From contig NZ_CP022600.1 of NCBI RefSeq assembly GCF_002952215.1, positions 310,001 through 374,000 of the forward strand: a stretch of DNA of 64,000 nt. The letters are read 5' to 3'. How positions within the stretch are numbered: the first letter of the stretch is position 1; each line of letters begins with the position of its first letter. Both the position numbers and the translations under genes were made by a program. This document shows, piece after piece, positions 27,248-35,689 of this stretch. Source of the DNA: Porphyrobacter sp. HT-58-2 (lineage in GTDB: Bacteria; Pseudomonadota; Alphaproteobacteria; Sphingomonadales; Sphingomonadaceae). The notes under the pieces are model-generated. The model had not been told where the DNA came from. It made no database searches and saw only the letters and a program-made list of their open reading frames with translations.

Positions 27248-27317
27248 CCAGCCCGCTCCCCCGCCCTTCCACCCGGGATCCTATCCTGAAGGGCGGAAGG
27301 GCGGGGGAGCGGGCTGG
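27248..27317. repeat. 23-bp perfect inverted repeat between lptB and rpoN
   Basis: Arms 27248-27270 and 27295-27317 are perfectly complementary over 23 bp (inner part CCGCCCTTCC / GGAAGGGCGG) around a 24-nt spacer. It begins 46 bp upstream of the rpoN ATG and ends 60 bp after the lptB stop. There is no T tract, so it is not a standard terminator; it could attenuate, stabilise or process the lptB-rpoN mRNA. Confidence 0.85.
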
Positions 27318-27376
27318 CTTGGAACCTGGTGGACCAAGACCCGCCCCAAATCATCACATCGCCTCCCACCGGAAAA

Positions 27377-28153
27377 TCACAACGTGAAGCTCTCGCCGAG
27401 ATAGAGCCGCCGCACGTTCTCGTCGGCGACCAGTTCCTGCGGGGAACCGGCAAACAGCACCTGCCCGCCATAGATGATGCAGGCGCGGTCGACGATGTCG
27501 AGCGTTTCGCGTACGTTGTGATCGGTGATCAGCACCCCGATGCCACGCTGTTTCAGATCCTTCACCAGATCGCGGATGTCGCTGATCGAGAGCGGGTCGA
27601 TCCCAGCGAATGGCTCATCCAGCAGCATGATCGAAGGCTTGGCCGCCAGCGCGCGGGCAATCTCGCAGCGCCGCCGCTCGCCCCCCGAAAGTGCCATTGC
27701 CGGGCTTTCGCGCAGGCGCGTCAGGCCGAATTCGTCGAGCAGCCGTTCCAGCTCGGCGGCGCGGGTGTCGCCATCAGGCTCCACCATTTCGAGTACGCAG
27801 GCGATGTTCTGTTCCACCGTCATGCCGCGAAAGATGCTTGTTTCCTGCGGCAGGTAGCCAAGGCCCAGGATCGCGCGGCGATACATCGGCAGCTTGGTCA
27901 CGTCCTCGCCATCCATCAGGATGCGGCCCGAATCGGGCTTCACCAGGCCCATGATCGAATAGAAGCAGGTGGTCTTGCCCGCGCCGTTGGGGCCGAGAAG
28001 ACCGAGGACCTCGCCCTTCGCCACGGTCAGCGAGATATCGGTCAGCACCGAGCGCTTGTCATAGCTCTTGGCGATCGAGATCACCTCCAGCCCACTGCCT
28101 GTCGGCTGGGGGATGTCCTCGCGGGGCGGATTGGTGAGGGCTGCAGTGCTCAT
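27377..28153 (-). CDS. lptB: LPS export ABC transporter ATPase LptB
   Basis: This is a 258-residue ATPase with Walker A GPNGAGKT, the LptB-typical GLGYLPQETSIFRGMTVEQN, signature LSGGERRRCEIARAL, Walker B IMLLDEPFAGIDPL and the switch His in ITDHNVRETL. It powers LPS extraction from the inner membrane with LptFG. About 20 extra polar residues precede the usual start. In most proteobacteria lptC and lptA lie immediately upstream; here the upstream region is a 255-bp gap followed by a divergent gene, so they must be elsewhere or absent. Confidence 0.95.
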   Translation of the reverse strand: MSTAALTNPPREDIPQPTGSGLEVISIAKSYDKRSVLTDISLTVAKGEVLGLLGPNGAGKTTCFYSIMGLVKPDSGRILMDGEDVTKLPMYRRAILGLGYLPQETSIFRGMTVEQNIACVLEMVEPDGDTRAAELERLLDEFGLTRLRESPAMALSGGERRRCEIARALAAKPSIMLLDEPFAGIDPLSISDIRDLVKDLKQRGIGVLITDHNVRETLDIVDRACIIYGGQVLFAGSPQELVADENVRRLYLGESFTL

Positions 28154-28408
28154 GGTGTTCCGGCTTCCTTAGCAGCCCTGAAGCCTCAGAAAAGGGGCGC
28201 AAGCCATTTGGCAGGATTTTTGCTTAATCAGCGCCTGCGACTGTGCCGCGCCCAAGCGGCTGATCAAAGCCCGTGCAATTCCCGTGCCTTGCAGTGCGCC
28301 TGATGCGTGCCGCGCAACAAAATGGCGGATTTCTGCGCCTTCTTGCAAGACTGTGTCAGCTTTGCGATAGTGCCGTCAAACACAGCAGACCGTTGGGGAG
28401 CGGCAGAG

Positions 28409-28786
28409 ATGGTGAAATCGGGCGAAAGGGCCAAAGCCGAAGTCCTGTCGGCGGGTCGCACCCGCGACTGGCGCAAATCGATGAGCGACCACGTCGCTTA
28501 TGGCCTGCTGGTCTATACCGGGCTCCAGATCTTCGTGACGATCAAGGCCCTGTCGGAAGGCTCATCGACAGCGCTGCCTTATCTGGCACTGATTGTCCTG
28601 GTTGCGGGGATCATCCCGGTGTGCCGCTGGTTCGAGAAACGCTGGGCCGACCTGGATGATGTACAGGCCGCCGACCGGACTTACGCCCCCGCTTTCAAAC
28701 GCGATGTCATCACGCTGTGGGCCGTGGCGATCGGCCTGCCTTTCGCGCTGACGCTGATCTTCAAGATGCTTCTGAGCATTTTTTGA
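28409..28786 (+). CDS. hypothetical membrane protein
   Basis: This is a 125-residue protein of unknown function. The ATG at 28409 follows a GGGGAG ribosome-binding site; an in-frame ATG 102 bp earlier lacks one. Three hydrophobic helices are visible, about 28-46 (AYGLLVYTGLQIFVTI), 54-74 (LPYLALIVLVAGIIPV) and 103-124. A basic N-terminus suggests the cytosolic side first. It is divergent from lptB. An 8-bp hairpin CGCACGCC/GGCGTGCG (28791-28810) directly after the stop may end its transcript. Confidence 0.72.
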   Translation: MVKSGERAKAEVLSAGRTRDWRKSMSDHVAYGLLVYTGLQIFVTIKALSEGSSTALPYLALIVLVAGIIPVCRWFEKRWADLDDVQAADRTYAPAFKRDVITLWAVAIGLPFALTLIFKMLLSIF

Positions 28787-28919
28787 GTTCCGCACGCCAT
28801 CCGGCGTGCGAAATCCTCGCTCACACGGCCTGAAGGCCGCATCGCTGCGGGCGGCCGTTTGGCCTTGCCGTCGCTACGCGACCGGTGTCAACGCATCCCG
28901 TAACTGTTAACACCGATCC

Positions 28920-29017
28920 GGCCCGCAGGGCCGCGAGCGCAAGCGCGCGAGCCGCAGGTGCCCCGTGGCGCACGCCACGGGAATAGCGCCGAGGATGCAG
29001 CCGCGGAGGCGGCTGCA
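28920..29017 (-). repeat. 98-bp multi-hairpin 3' element, copy B (downstream of ppa)
   Basis: This copy abuts the ppa stop with no gap. It contains stem TGCAGCCGC/GCGGCTGCA with loop GGAG (28996-29017), stem CCCGTGGC/GCCACGGG (28962-28981), the block CCGCGAGCGCA and a GGCCC/GGGCC end (28920-28932). It is collinear and equal in length with copy A downstream of ctrA. Further small hairpins continue to 28791. Confidence 0.8.
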
Positions 29018-29548
29018 CTACTTGGAAGCGTACCGCTCGATCGCTTCAATGGTGATCCGCCGCGCCTCGGCTGCATCGCCCCAGCTGCCAACACGCACCC
29101 ACTTTTCGGCTTCCAGATCCTTGTAATGGGTGAAGAAGTGCTCGATCTGCTGGAAGATGATTGAGGGCAGGTCGTTGGTTTCGACCACATCAGCGTAATA
29201 CGGGAAGGTCTCGTTCACCGGAACGCAAACCAGCTTTTCATCGCCCCCCTGCTCGTCTTCGAGGTTGAGCACCCCGATCGGCCGCGCACGGACCACGCAG
29301 CCCGGAATGAAGGGCGAGCGCGAAATCACCAGCGCATCGAGCGGGTCGCCATCGGGCGACAGCGTGTGCGGGACGAAGCCGTAATTGGCCGGATAGCGCA
29401 TCGGGGTGTGCAGGATGCGGTCAACGAACAGCGCGCCGCTTTCCTTGTCGAATTCGTACTTCACCGGCTCGCCGCCGGTCGGTACTTCGATAATGACGTT
29501 GAGATCGTTCGGCGGGTTCTTGCCGGTCGGGATCTTGTCGATGCGCAT
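29018..29548 (-). CDS. ppa: inorganic pyrophosphatase
   Basis: This is a 176-residue family I soluble pyrophosphatase that hydrolyses PPi and drives biosynthetic reactions. It has the metal-binding signature DGDPLDALV, the substrate-contact segment YPANYGFVPHT, and KEKWVRV-type C-terminal residues (LEAEKWVRVGSW). The start MRIDKIPTGK at 29548 is the family start; an upstream in-frame extension enters the hisS promoter region. It is divergent from hisS with 105 bp between starts. Confidence 0.97.
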   Translation of the reverse strand: MRIDKIPTGKNPPNDLNVIIEVPTGGEPVKYEFDKESGALFVDRILHTPMRYPANYGFVPHTLSPDGDPLDALVISRSPFIPGCVVRARPIGVLNLEDEQGGDEKLVCVPVNETFPYYADVVETNDLPSIIFQQIEHFFTHYKDLEAEKWVRVGSWGDAAEARRITIEAIERYASK

Positions 29549-29653
29549 GGCTGTTCTCTTTTGTGGCTTGCGATTGAGAGAGGTAACGCGCCGCCCCTTA
29601 ATCGGTGCCGCAGGATTGCGAAAGGGGCTCCTTCGGCCTAATCGCGCGAGCCT

Positions 29654-30916
29654 ATGAGCAAGAAGACACCCCAAGCGATCAGAGGCACCCAGGACATCTT
29701 CGGCGCGGACGCCGAGGCCTTCGCCTTCGTGGTCGAAACATTCGAGCGTGTGCGGCGGCTCTATCGCTTCCGCCGGGTGGAAATGCCGGTGTTCGAAAAG
29801 ACCGAGGTGTTCGCGCGCAGTCTGGGCGAGACCACCGATGTGGTGTCGAAGGAGATGTATTCCTTCGAGGACCGCGGCGGCGAGAGCCTGACCCTACGCC
29901 CCGAATTCACCGCCGGGATCGCGCGCGCGTTCCTTACCAACGGCTGGCAGCAATATGCGCCGCTGAAGGTCGCCACCCACGGCCCCCTGTTCCGCTATGA
30001 ACGCCCGCAAAAGGGCCGCTACCGACAGTTCCACCAGATCGACGCCGAGGTGATCGGCGCGGGCGAACCGCAGGCCGATGTCGAGCTGCTGGCGATGGCG
30101 GATCAGCTGTTGAAGGAGCTCGGCATCAACGACGTGACCCTACACCTCAACACGCTGGGCGACGGGGCGAGCCGCGAGGCGTGGCGGGCGGCGCTGATCG
30201 AATACTTTCGTGCGGTGAAGGATCAGCTGTCCGAGGAATCGCAGGAACGGCTTGAGAAGAACCCGCTACGGATCCTCGATTCGAAGGATCCGAGGGACAA
30301 GCCGTTTCTGGCGGATGCGCCGAAGATCGATGCGTTTTTGTCGGAGGAGGCGAGCGCTTTCTTTGCAGCGGTGACCAGCGGGCTGGATGCGGCGGGCGTG
30401 AAGTGGGTACGGGCGGAAAGTCTTGTGCGCGGCCTCGACTACTACCGCCACACGGCCTTCGAGTTCATCCCCGACGAGGGCAGCGCCTCAGCAGCGGCCC
30501 TGGGGAGCCAGAGCACTGTGCTGGGCGGGGGGCGTTATGACGGGCTGATGGAATCTCTGGGGGGCGCGCCGACGCCTGCGGTGGGCTGGGCTGCGGGGAT
30601 CGAGCGGCTGGCGATGCTGGTGGGGGCGCGGGAGGAGGCACAGGTCGATGTTATCGTCGTGGTAGAGAACGACAGCTTCGTTGCTCAGGGGATCACGGCT
30701 CTCCAGACCCTTCGCGCGAACGACTTTTCAGCCGACATGATCGCCTCGGGCTCACCACGGAAACGCTTTGATAAGGCGTCAAAAATCAATCCTAGGGCAA
30801 TACTGTCAATTGGGGGGGAAGGAATCCGATCCGCACCAGTTCGAAGCAGCGAGGAAGACCTCACAAACCGGGTTGCCGACCTGATTTTTGGGTCTGGCAT
30901 CCTCAACGAACGTTAG
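29654..30916 (+). CDS. hisS: histidyl-tRNA synthetase
   Basis: This is a 420-residue class II synthetase. It starts [16 protein letters not shown] and has motif 1 in [19 protein letters not shown], motif 2 in [19 protein letters not shown], the histidine A-loop [21 protein letters not shown] and motif 3 in [14 protein letters not shown]. The C-terminal anticodon-binding domain ends [14 protein letters not shown]. Codon quality declines slightly in the last 70 codons, with lower GC, but the frame stays open and family-like. It is followed by a palindromic repeat and then prfA. Confidence 0.97.
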   Translation: MSKKTPQAIRGTQDIFGADAEAFAFVVETFERVRRLYRFRRVEMPVFEKTEVFARSLGETTDVVSKEMYSFEDRGGESLTLRPEFTAGIARAFLTNGWQQYAPLKVATHGPLFRYERPQKGRYRQFHQIDAEVIGAGEPQADVELLAMADQLLKELGINDVTLHLNTLGDGASREAWRAALIEYFRAVKDQLSEESQERLEKNPLRILDSKDPRDKPFLADAPKIDAFLSEEASAFFAAVTSGLDAAGVKWVRAESLVRGLDYYRHTAFEFIPDEGSASAAALGSQSTVLGGGRYDGLMESLGGAPTPAVGWAAGIERLAMLVGAREEAQVDVIVVVENDSFVAQGITALQTLRANDFSADMIASGSPRKRFDKASKINPRAILSIGGEGIRSAPVRSSEEDLTNRVADLIFGSGILNER

Positions 30917-30924
30917 CCCCCCCG

Positions 30925-31002
30925 CCCCGGGCTTGACCCGGGGCCCCGCTTCCCTTTTTCCGCCGCTCGAGTAGATAGCGGGGTCCCGGATCAAGTCCGG
31001 GA
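30925..31002. repeat. large inverted repeat between hisS and prfA
   Basis: Arms at 30925-30949 and 30978-31002 pair over 25 bp with four differences. Each arm is itself a hairpin built on CCCGGnCTTGAnCCGGG. It starts 9 bp after the hisS stop and ends 22 bp before prfA. Such CTTGA-centred palindromes recur in alphaproteobacterial genomes; here it may also act as a weak terminator. Confidence 0.75.
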
Positions 31003-31023
31003 CGGTGAGTAAGAACCAGCACC

Positions 31024-32091
31024 ATGCAAATCCCCCCCGAACGCCTCGAACAGATCGCGCACCGCTTTGCGGAGCTGGAAGCGCGCATGGCGTCGGGCAC
31101 GCTGGAGGGCGAGGCCTTTGTCCGCGCTTCCCGCGACTACGCGGAACTGGAACCGGTGGCGAAGATCGCCGCCGAGGTGAAGGCCGCGCGTGAGGAGATG
31201 GCGGGGCTGCAAGAGATGCTTGCCGACCCGGAAATGAAGGCGATGGCCGAGGAGGAACTCGCCCACCTCAAGGCCACCCTCCCCGATCTCGAACGCCGCT
31301 TGGCCATCGCCCTTCTCCCCCGCGACTCCGCCGACTCCAAGCCCGCGATGCTCGAAATCCGCGCCGGCACGGGGGGCGATGAAGCCGCGCTGTTCGCCGC
31401 CGACCTCTACCGGATGTATGAAAAATACGCCGCCGAGCAGGGCTGGAAGGTCGAGCCGGTCAGCATCAACGCCTCGGACATCGGCGGCTACAAGGAGGTC
31501 ATCGCCAACGTCACCGGCACCGGCGTGTTTGCCAAGCTGAAGTTCGAAAGCGGCGTCCACCGCGTCCAGCGCGTGCCCGTGACCGAGAGCGGCGGGCGCA
31601 TCCACACCTCGGCGGCGACCGTCGCGGTGCTGGCTGAACCGGACGAGGTCGATGTGCAGATCGAGGATAAGGACCTCAAGATCGACGTCTACCGCGCGTC
31701 CGGAGCAGGCGGGCAGCACGTCAACACCACCGATTCGGCGGTGCGGATCACCCACCTGCCCACCGGCACCGTGGTGACATGTCAGGACGGGCGCAGCCAG
31801 CACAAGAACCGCGAAAAGGCGATGCAGGTGCTGCGCACGCGCCTCTACGACGCCCAGCGCGAGGCGACGCAAGGCGCCGAGGCCGAGGCGCGCAAGGCGA
31901 TGGTCGGCAGCGGCGACCGGTCGGAGCGCATCCGCACCTACAACTTCCCCCAAGGCCGGGTGACCGATCACCGCATCGGGCTGACGCTGCACAAGCTGGA
32001 AGAAGTGCTCGCCGGGCCGGGGCTTGGCGAACTGATCGACGCCCTGATCGCCGAGGACGAGGGCAAGCGGCTGGCGGCGCTGAGCGAGTGA
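31024..32091 (+). CDS. prfA: peptide chain release factor 1
   Basis: This is a 355-residue RF1, which releases peptides at UAA and UAG. The catalytic GGQ is at about 229-231 in [19 protein letters not shown]. The decoding PxT region occupies the middle, around [20 protein letters not shown]. The order hisS-prfA-prmC is functional, since PrmC methylates the GGQ glutamine. The ATG is preceded by GTGAGTAAG with only weak ribosome-binding character. Confidence 0.97.
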   Translation: MQIPPERLEQIAHRFAELEARMASGTLEGEAFVRASRDYAELEPVAKIAAEVKAAREEMAGLQEMLADPEMKAMAEEELAHLKATLPDLERRLAIALLPRDSADSKPAMLEIRAGTGGDEAALFAADLYRMYEKYAAEQGWKVEPVSINASDIGGYKEVIANVTGTGVFAKLKFESGVHRVQRVPVTESGGRIHTSAATVAVLAEPDEVDVQIEDKDLKIDVYRASGAGGQHVNTTDSAVRITHLPTGTVVTCQDGRSQHKNREKAMQVLRTRLYDAQREATQGAEAEARKAMVGSGDRSERIRTYNFPQGRVTDHRIGLTLHKLEEVLAGPGLGELIDALIAEDEGKRLAALSE

Positions 32092-32108
32092 GGAACGATC
32101 CTCAAGCA

Positions 32109-32174
32109 CCGTTCGTGTCGAGCGTAGTCGAGACACCTGCGCCAAGACCTCTCGACTACGCTCGAGGCGAACGG
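32109..32174. repeat. 66-bp dispersed palindromic repeat, copy 2
   Basis: This copy lies between prfA and prmC, ending 9 bp before prmC. Its left arm TCGAGCGTAGTCGAGA pairs perfectly with TCTCGACTACGCTCGA, so it is the best-paired copy. The GGAGGACAGG just after it serves as the prmC ribosome-binding site. Confidence 0.87.
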
Positions 32175-32182
32175 AGGACAGG

Positions 32183-33004
32183 ATGACCGCAGGCGAAGCC
32201 ATTCGCGCCGCCGCCGAGCGTCTCGCCTCCGTCAGCGACACCGCGCGGCTCGATGCAGAATTGCTGATGGCGCATCTGTTTGGAACCACACGCTCGACGC
32301 TGCTTTTGCGCCATATGCGCGAGCCCGCGCCCGAGCCATTTGCCGCATTGGTGGAGCGGCGCGCGAGCCACGAACCGGTCGCCTACATCACGGGTGAGGC
32401 GGAATTCTACGGGCTGACGCTGAGGGTAACCCCCGCCACCCTGATTCCCCGCAGCGACAGCGAAACACTGATCGAAGCGGCGCTGGATTGCATGGCCACG
32501 CAAGGTCGTGCGCTTGATCTTGGCACGGGCAGCGGGGCATTGCTGCTGGCAGTGCTGGGCGAGCAGTCAGGCTGGACGGGTTTGGGCATCGACGCTTCGG
32601 CGCAGGCGCTGGCCGTGGCGCAGGGTAATGCCGAAACGCTCGGGCTGGCTGATCGAACAGCCTTCGACCGGCGCGACTGGCGCACCCTCGGCTGGGCGGA
32701 CGATCTCGGCACCTTCGACCTCGTCCTGTGCAACCCGCCCTATGTCGAAAGCGATGCGGTGCTCGACCGGCAGGTGGCCGCGTTCGAGCCTGCGACGGCG
32801 CTGTTTGCAGGCCCCGACGGGCTCGACGATTACCGCATCCTGATCCCCCAGTTGCGCGCGCTGATGAACGACACCGCGCTTGCGGTGCTGGAAATCGGGG
32901 CGAATCAGGCCGATGCGGTCAGCGCACTCGCGGATGCGGCCGGCTTTGGCGTAGAGCTGCGCCGCGACCTCGCGGGTCGCCCGCGCGCGCTGATCCTGCG
33001 CTAA
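32183..33004 (+). CDS. prmC: release factor glutamine methyltransferase PrmC
   Basis: This is a 273-residue N5-glutamine methyltransferase acting on RF1 and RF2. The N-terminal helical domain contains RRASHEPVAYITGEAEFYG. The SAM site is ALDLGTGSGALLLAVL. The catalytic NPPY is at 184-187 in LVLCNPPYVESD. It directly follows its substrate gene prfA, and the GGAGG just upstream is close to the edge of the repeat. Confidence 0.95.
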   Translation: MTAGEAIRAAAERLASVSDTARLDAELLMAHLFGTTRSTLLLRHMREPAPEPFAALVERRASHEPVAYITGEAEFYGLTLRVTPATLIPRSDSETLIEAALDCMATQGRALDLGTGSGALLLAVLGEQSGWTGLGIDASAQALAVAQGNAETLGLADRTAFDRRDWRTLGWADDLGTFDLVLCNPPYVESDAVLDRQVAAFEPATALFAGPDGLDDYRILIPQLRALMNDTALAVLEIGANQADAVSALADAAGFGVELRRDLAGRPRALILR

Positions 33005-33266
33005 CCAAAAAGCGCAGCGGGGCTTGGCAAACGCCTTTAGCATCGCTACGTCGGTGGCTGGCCAGACGACCTGCGAAGGGCGCAAGTCGCTGGACCAAGC
33101 TCCTAAACTCAGCTGATCTGGCCGTCAGGGTAAGCCCCCGGCAGCCCGCAGCGCGGAGCGCGCGGCATGTTTTGGGCAAAGCCCGGCATCGCGCAAGGGC
33201 AAGGGGTCTGTGGGCCACGCGTGCAGTGATTTTATCGCGCGAGGCCGCTGATAAGGAACAACTTCC
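33005..33266. other. 262-bp intergenic region between prmC and the DUF4167 gene
   Basis: No open frame is convincing here. Several short GC-rich inverted words occur (for example GCGCGGAGCGCGCGGC near 33163), and the region could hold a promoter or small RNA. I could not match it to 6S, SRP or RNase P RNA. Confidence 0.3.
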
Positions 33267-33977
33267 TTGAATAACAATCGCAACAACCGGCGTCGCGGTC
33301 GCGGCAACCGCAATCAGGGTGGCAATGGCGCCCAATTGAATCGGATCGACAGCCGGGCGCGCGGCAATGCCCCGCAGATGCTCGACAAGTACAAGAAGCT
33401 CGCACAGGATGCCCAGCACAACGGCGACCGGGTGCAGATGGAGTATTATCTCCAGTTTGCCGATCATTACTTCCGCGTGATCGCCGACAACAAGGCGCGG
33501 GCCGATGAACAGCGCGGCGGGCGTCGCAGCGACGAGCGCGAGCAAAGCGAGGATTTCAGCGACGACGATCTCGATTTCGACCGCGGCCGCCGTAGCGAAC
33601 GCCCCATCCGCCAGCGGCAGGACGAAAGCGAGTCCTTCGTCGCTGGCGACGTCGAGGAAGGCGAGCCGGGGCAGGAGGGCGAGAGCTTCCTCGCCGATAC
33701 GCCGGATGATGACCGCGACGACACGCAGCAGCGCTCGTCCGGGACCCGCCGGCAGCGCAAGCCCAGAGATGGCGGGCGTGAGGGCGGGCGTGACGAGAAT
33801 CGCGGCGACCGTCAGGAGCGTGGCGAAAAGCGCGGCGACAAACCGGCACGTGGCCGCAAGCCGCGCAAGAGCGCCGATGATGGTGCTCCGACCGGCATCG
33901 ATTCGTCGATCCTTCCGCCCTCGATCCGCGGGGATGACGCGGGCGGCGACAGCGGCGCGCTCGAAACCGTCGACTGA
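33267..33977 (+). CDS. DUF4167 domain-containing protein
   Basis: This is a 236-residue protein starting at a TTG preceded by AAGGA. The N-terminal DUF4167 core (about 1-80) is basic and Asn/Arg-rich (NNNRNNRRRGRGNRNQGG), then LDKYKKLAQDAQHNGDRVQM and YYLQFADHYFRVIADN. The remainder is low-complexity, alternating acidic and Arg-rich tracts, and probably disordered. The Arg/Gly-rich ends suggest RNA binding, which is inference. The position after prmC is conserved in alphaproteobacteria as far as I know. lnt starts 5 bp after the stop. Confidence 0.88.
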   Translation: MNNNRNNRRRGRGNRNQGGNGAQLNRIDSRARGNAPQMLDKYKKLAQDAQHNGDRVQMEYYLQFADHYFRVIADNKARADEQRGGRRSDEREQSEDFSDDDLDFDRGRRSERPIRQRQDESESFVAGDVEEGEPGQEGESFLADTPDDDRDDTQQRSSGTRRQRKPRDGGREGGRDENRGDRQERGEKRGDKPARGRKPRKSADDGAPTGIDSSILPPSIRGDDAGGDSGALETVD

Positions 33978-33982
33978 TCGCC

Positions 33983-35590
33983 ATGATGGAGCGGCTGGCG
34001 GCATTGCCTGCGCTGGCCCAGCGTCGCCCGGCGCTTGCGGCGATTGTGCTCGGCGCGCTGGCCGCCTGCGCCTACCCTCCGCTCCATCTCTGGCCGCTTG
34101 GGATGGCCGCGCTGGCAGGGTTCGTGTGGCTGATCCACTCTGCCGATAACTGGAAACAGGCACTGTGGCGCGGCTGGTGGTTCGGCTGGGCGCATCTGAC
34201 GCTCGCCAACAACTGGATCGCCACCGCCTTCACCCATCAGGCGCAGATGCCCGAGTTTCTCGGGTGGGTCGCGGTACCGCTCCTGTGCATCTACCTCGCG
34301 TGGTATCCCGCGCTTGCCGCACTGGCGGCGCACCTGCTGGCCAGGAAGCGACCGCCATGGGCGTTCGGCATCGTGCTGGCGGGAGCATGGATCGTCACCG
34401 AATGGCTGAGGGGCTGGGTGTTCACGGGCTATCCCTGGCCGCCGCTCGGGCTGATGCTGCTGGGCGGGTGGGACACGCCGGGGGCAGCGATAGTGCTGCC
34501 GTTCATGGGAACCTATGCCTTTTCGGGTCTGACCCTGCTGCTGGCCGCAGCCCTGCTCGTCAACGCCCTCATCCGGCGTTGGGCCGGCGTGCTCGTGCCA
34601 CTAGCCGGGATCGCCTTTGCCATGCACGCCCCGATCCGGCCTGCGATCATCGACAGCAAGCTGCGCTACACCCTCGTCCAGCCGCACATTCCCCAATCCG
34701 AGATCAACGACCCCTCCAAGTTCGAAGAGCAGTTCATCCGTATCGCCAACCTGACCTTGCCGGGACGGGATCAGTCGCGGCTTGTTCTGTGGCCCGAAAG
34801 CGCCATCCCCGACTACATCGAGGATGGTTATCCGCGGCGCTACTATCTTCAGATGACCGCGGGGGCTGATCCGGTGTTCGCCCGCGAGCGGATCGGGCGG
34901 GTGATCGGCCCGCAATCGACCGTGCTGACCGGGGTGGTGAACCTCAACATCGGCAAGCGCGCCGATGGCTCCCCTGGAGCGGTCAGCGCCCGCAATTCGG
35001 TCGCCGCGCTTGACGGCACGGGCGCAATCATCGCCGGTTACGACAAGGCGCATCTGGTGCCTTATGGCGAATACCTGCCGATGCGCCCGCTGCTGGAGCC
35101 GCTCGGCCTTTCGCGGCTGGTGGCGGGGAGCATTGATTACCTGCCCGGCCCCGGCCCGCGCACGCTTGAACTGGGCAAACAAGGCAAGGCCGGGATTCAG
35201 ATCTGTTACGAGATCGTGTTTTCGGGCCATGTTGCTGACCGGACTAATCGCCCCGATTACATCTTCAACCCTTCGAACGATGGCTGGTTCGGCTGGTGGG
35301 GGCCGCCGCAGCATCTCGCGCAGGCGCGGATGCGGGCCATCGAGGAAGGCCTGCCGGTGCTGCGCTCCACTACTACCGGGATCAGCGCGGTGATCGACGC
35401 AAGCGGCGTGGTGCGCGGGACAATCGGCATGGGCAAGGCCGACAAGCTTGAAGGTTTTGTCCCCAAAGCTGCCCCTCCGACCCTGTTCAGCCATTGGGGG
35501 CACACGCTGACGTTGGCCTGGGCGGCGATTATGCTGGTGCTGGGTCTGGCTCTGCCGAGAGTGCTTGCGCTTGCCCGCGCGCGCGGCTAG
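33983..35590 (+). CDS. lnt: apolipoprotein N-acyltransferase
   Basis: This is a 535-residue inner-membrane enzyme that adds the third acyl chain to lipoproteins. About seven N-terminal helices (to about residue 215) precede the periplasmic nitrilase-fold domain. The catalytic triad is Glu272 (LWPESAIP), Lys355 (YDKAHLVPYGEY) and Cys408 (IQICYEIVF). A final C-terminal helix ends the protein. It probably starts from the same transcript as the DUF4167 gene. Lipoproteins that would need it are encoded nearby. Confidence 0.95.
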   Translation: MMERLAALPALAQRRPALAAIVLGALAACAYPPLHLWPLGMAALAGFVWLIHSADNWKQALWRGWWFGWAHLTLANNWIATAFTHQAQMPEFLGWVAVPLLCIYLAWYPALAALAAHLLARKRPPWAFGIVLAGAWIVTEWLRGWVFTGYPWPPLGLMLLGGWDTPGAAIVLPFMGTYAFSGLTLLLAAALLVNALIRRWAGVLVPLAGIAFAMHAPIRPAIIDSKLRYTLVQPHIPQSEINDPSKFEEQFIRIANLTLPGRDQSRLVLWPESAIPDYIEDGYPRRYYLQMTAGADPVFARERIGRVIGPQSTVLTGVVNLNIGKRADGSPGAVSARNSVAALDGTGAIIAGYDKAHLVPYGEYLPMRPLLEPLGLSRLVAGSIDYLPGPGPRTLELGKQGKAGIQICYEIVFSGHVADRTNRPDYIFNPSNDGWFGWWGPPQHLAQARMRAIEEGLPVLRSTTTGISAVIDASGVVRGTIGMGKADKLEGFVPKAAPPTLFSHWGHTLTLAWAAIMLVLGLALPRVLALARARG

Positions 35591-35613
35591 GGCGGTCGGC
35601 AAGAAAGCGGGAC

Positions 35614-35641
35614 ATAAAGGTTTCCTTATATCTCTATAAGG
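35614..35641 (+). promoter_or_regulatory. overlapping inverted repeats upstream of metK
   Basis: Three related half-sites occur: ATAAAGG (35614), CCTTATA (35624) and TATAAGG (35635). The last two form a perfect dyad CCTTATATCTCTATAAGG; the first two form a looser one. The region is AT-rich against a GC-rich background. It resembles operators of methionine/SAM-cycle repressors such as SahR, but I cannot confirm the regulator. Confidence 0.5.
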
Positions 35642-35689
35642 TGCCGCATTCCTGCTCCGACCCGCCCATTCCAGCCCCCGGGGGACATC

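Noticed and set aside
33005..33266. 6S, SRP or RNase P RNA in the prmC-DUF4167 gap
   Set aside because: No conserved core motif of these RNAs was found and pairing looked patchy. It is left as an unassigned intergenic region.
35591..35689. SAM riboswitch before metK
   Set aside because: I looked for SAM-II, SAM-V and SAM/SAH-type cores. The 99-bp leader has inverted repeats but no recognisable conserved core or pseudoknot arrangement.
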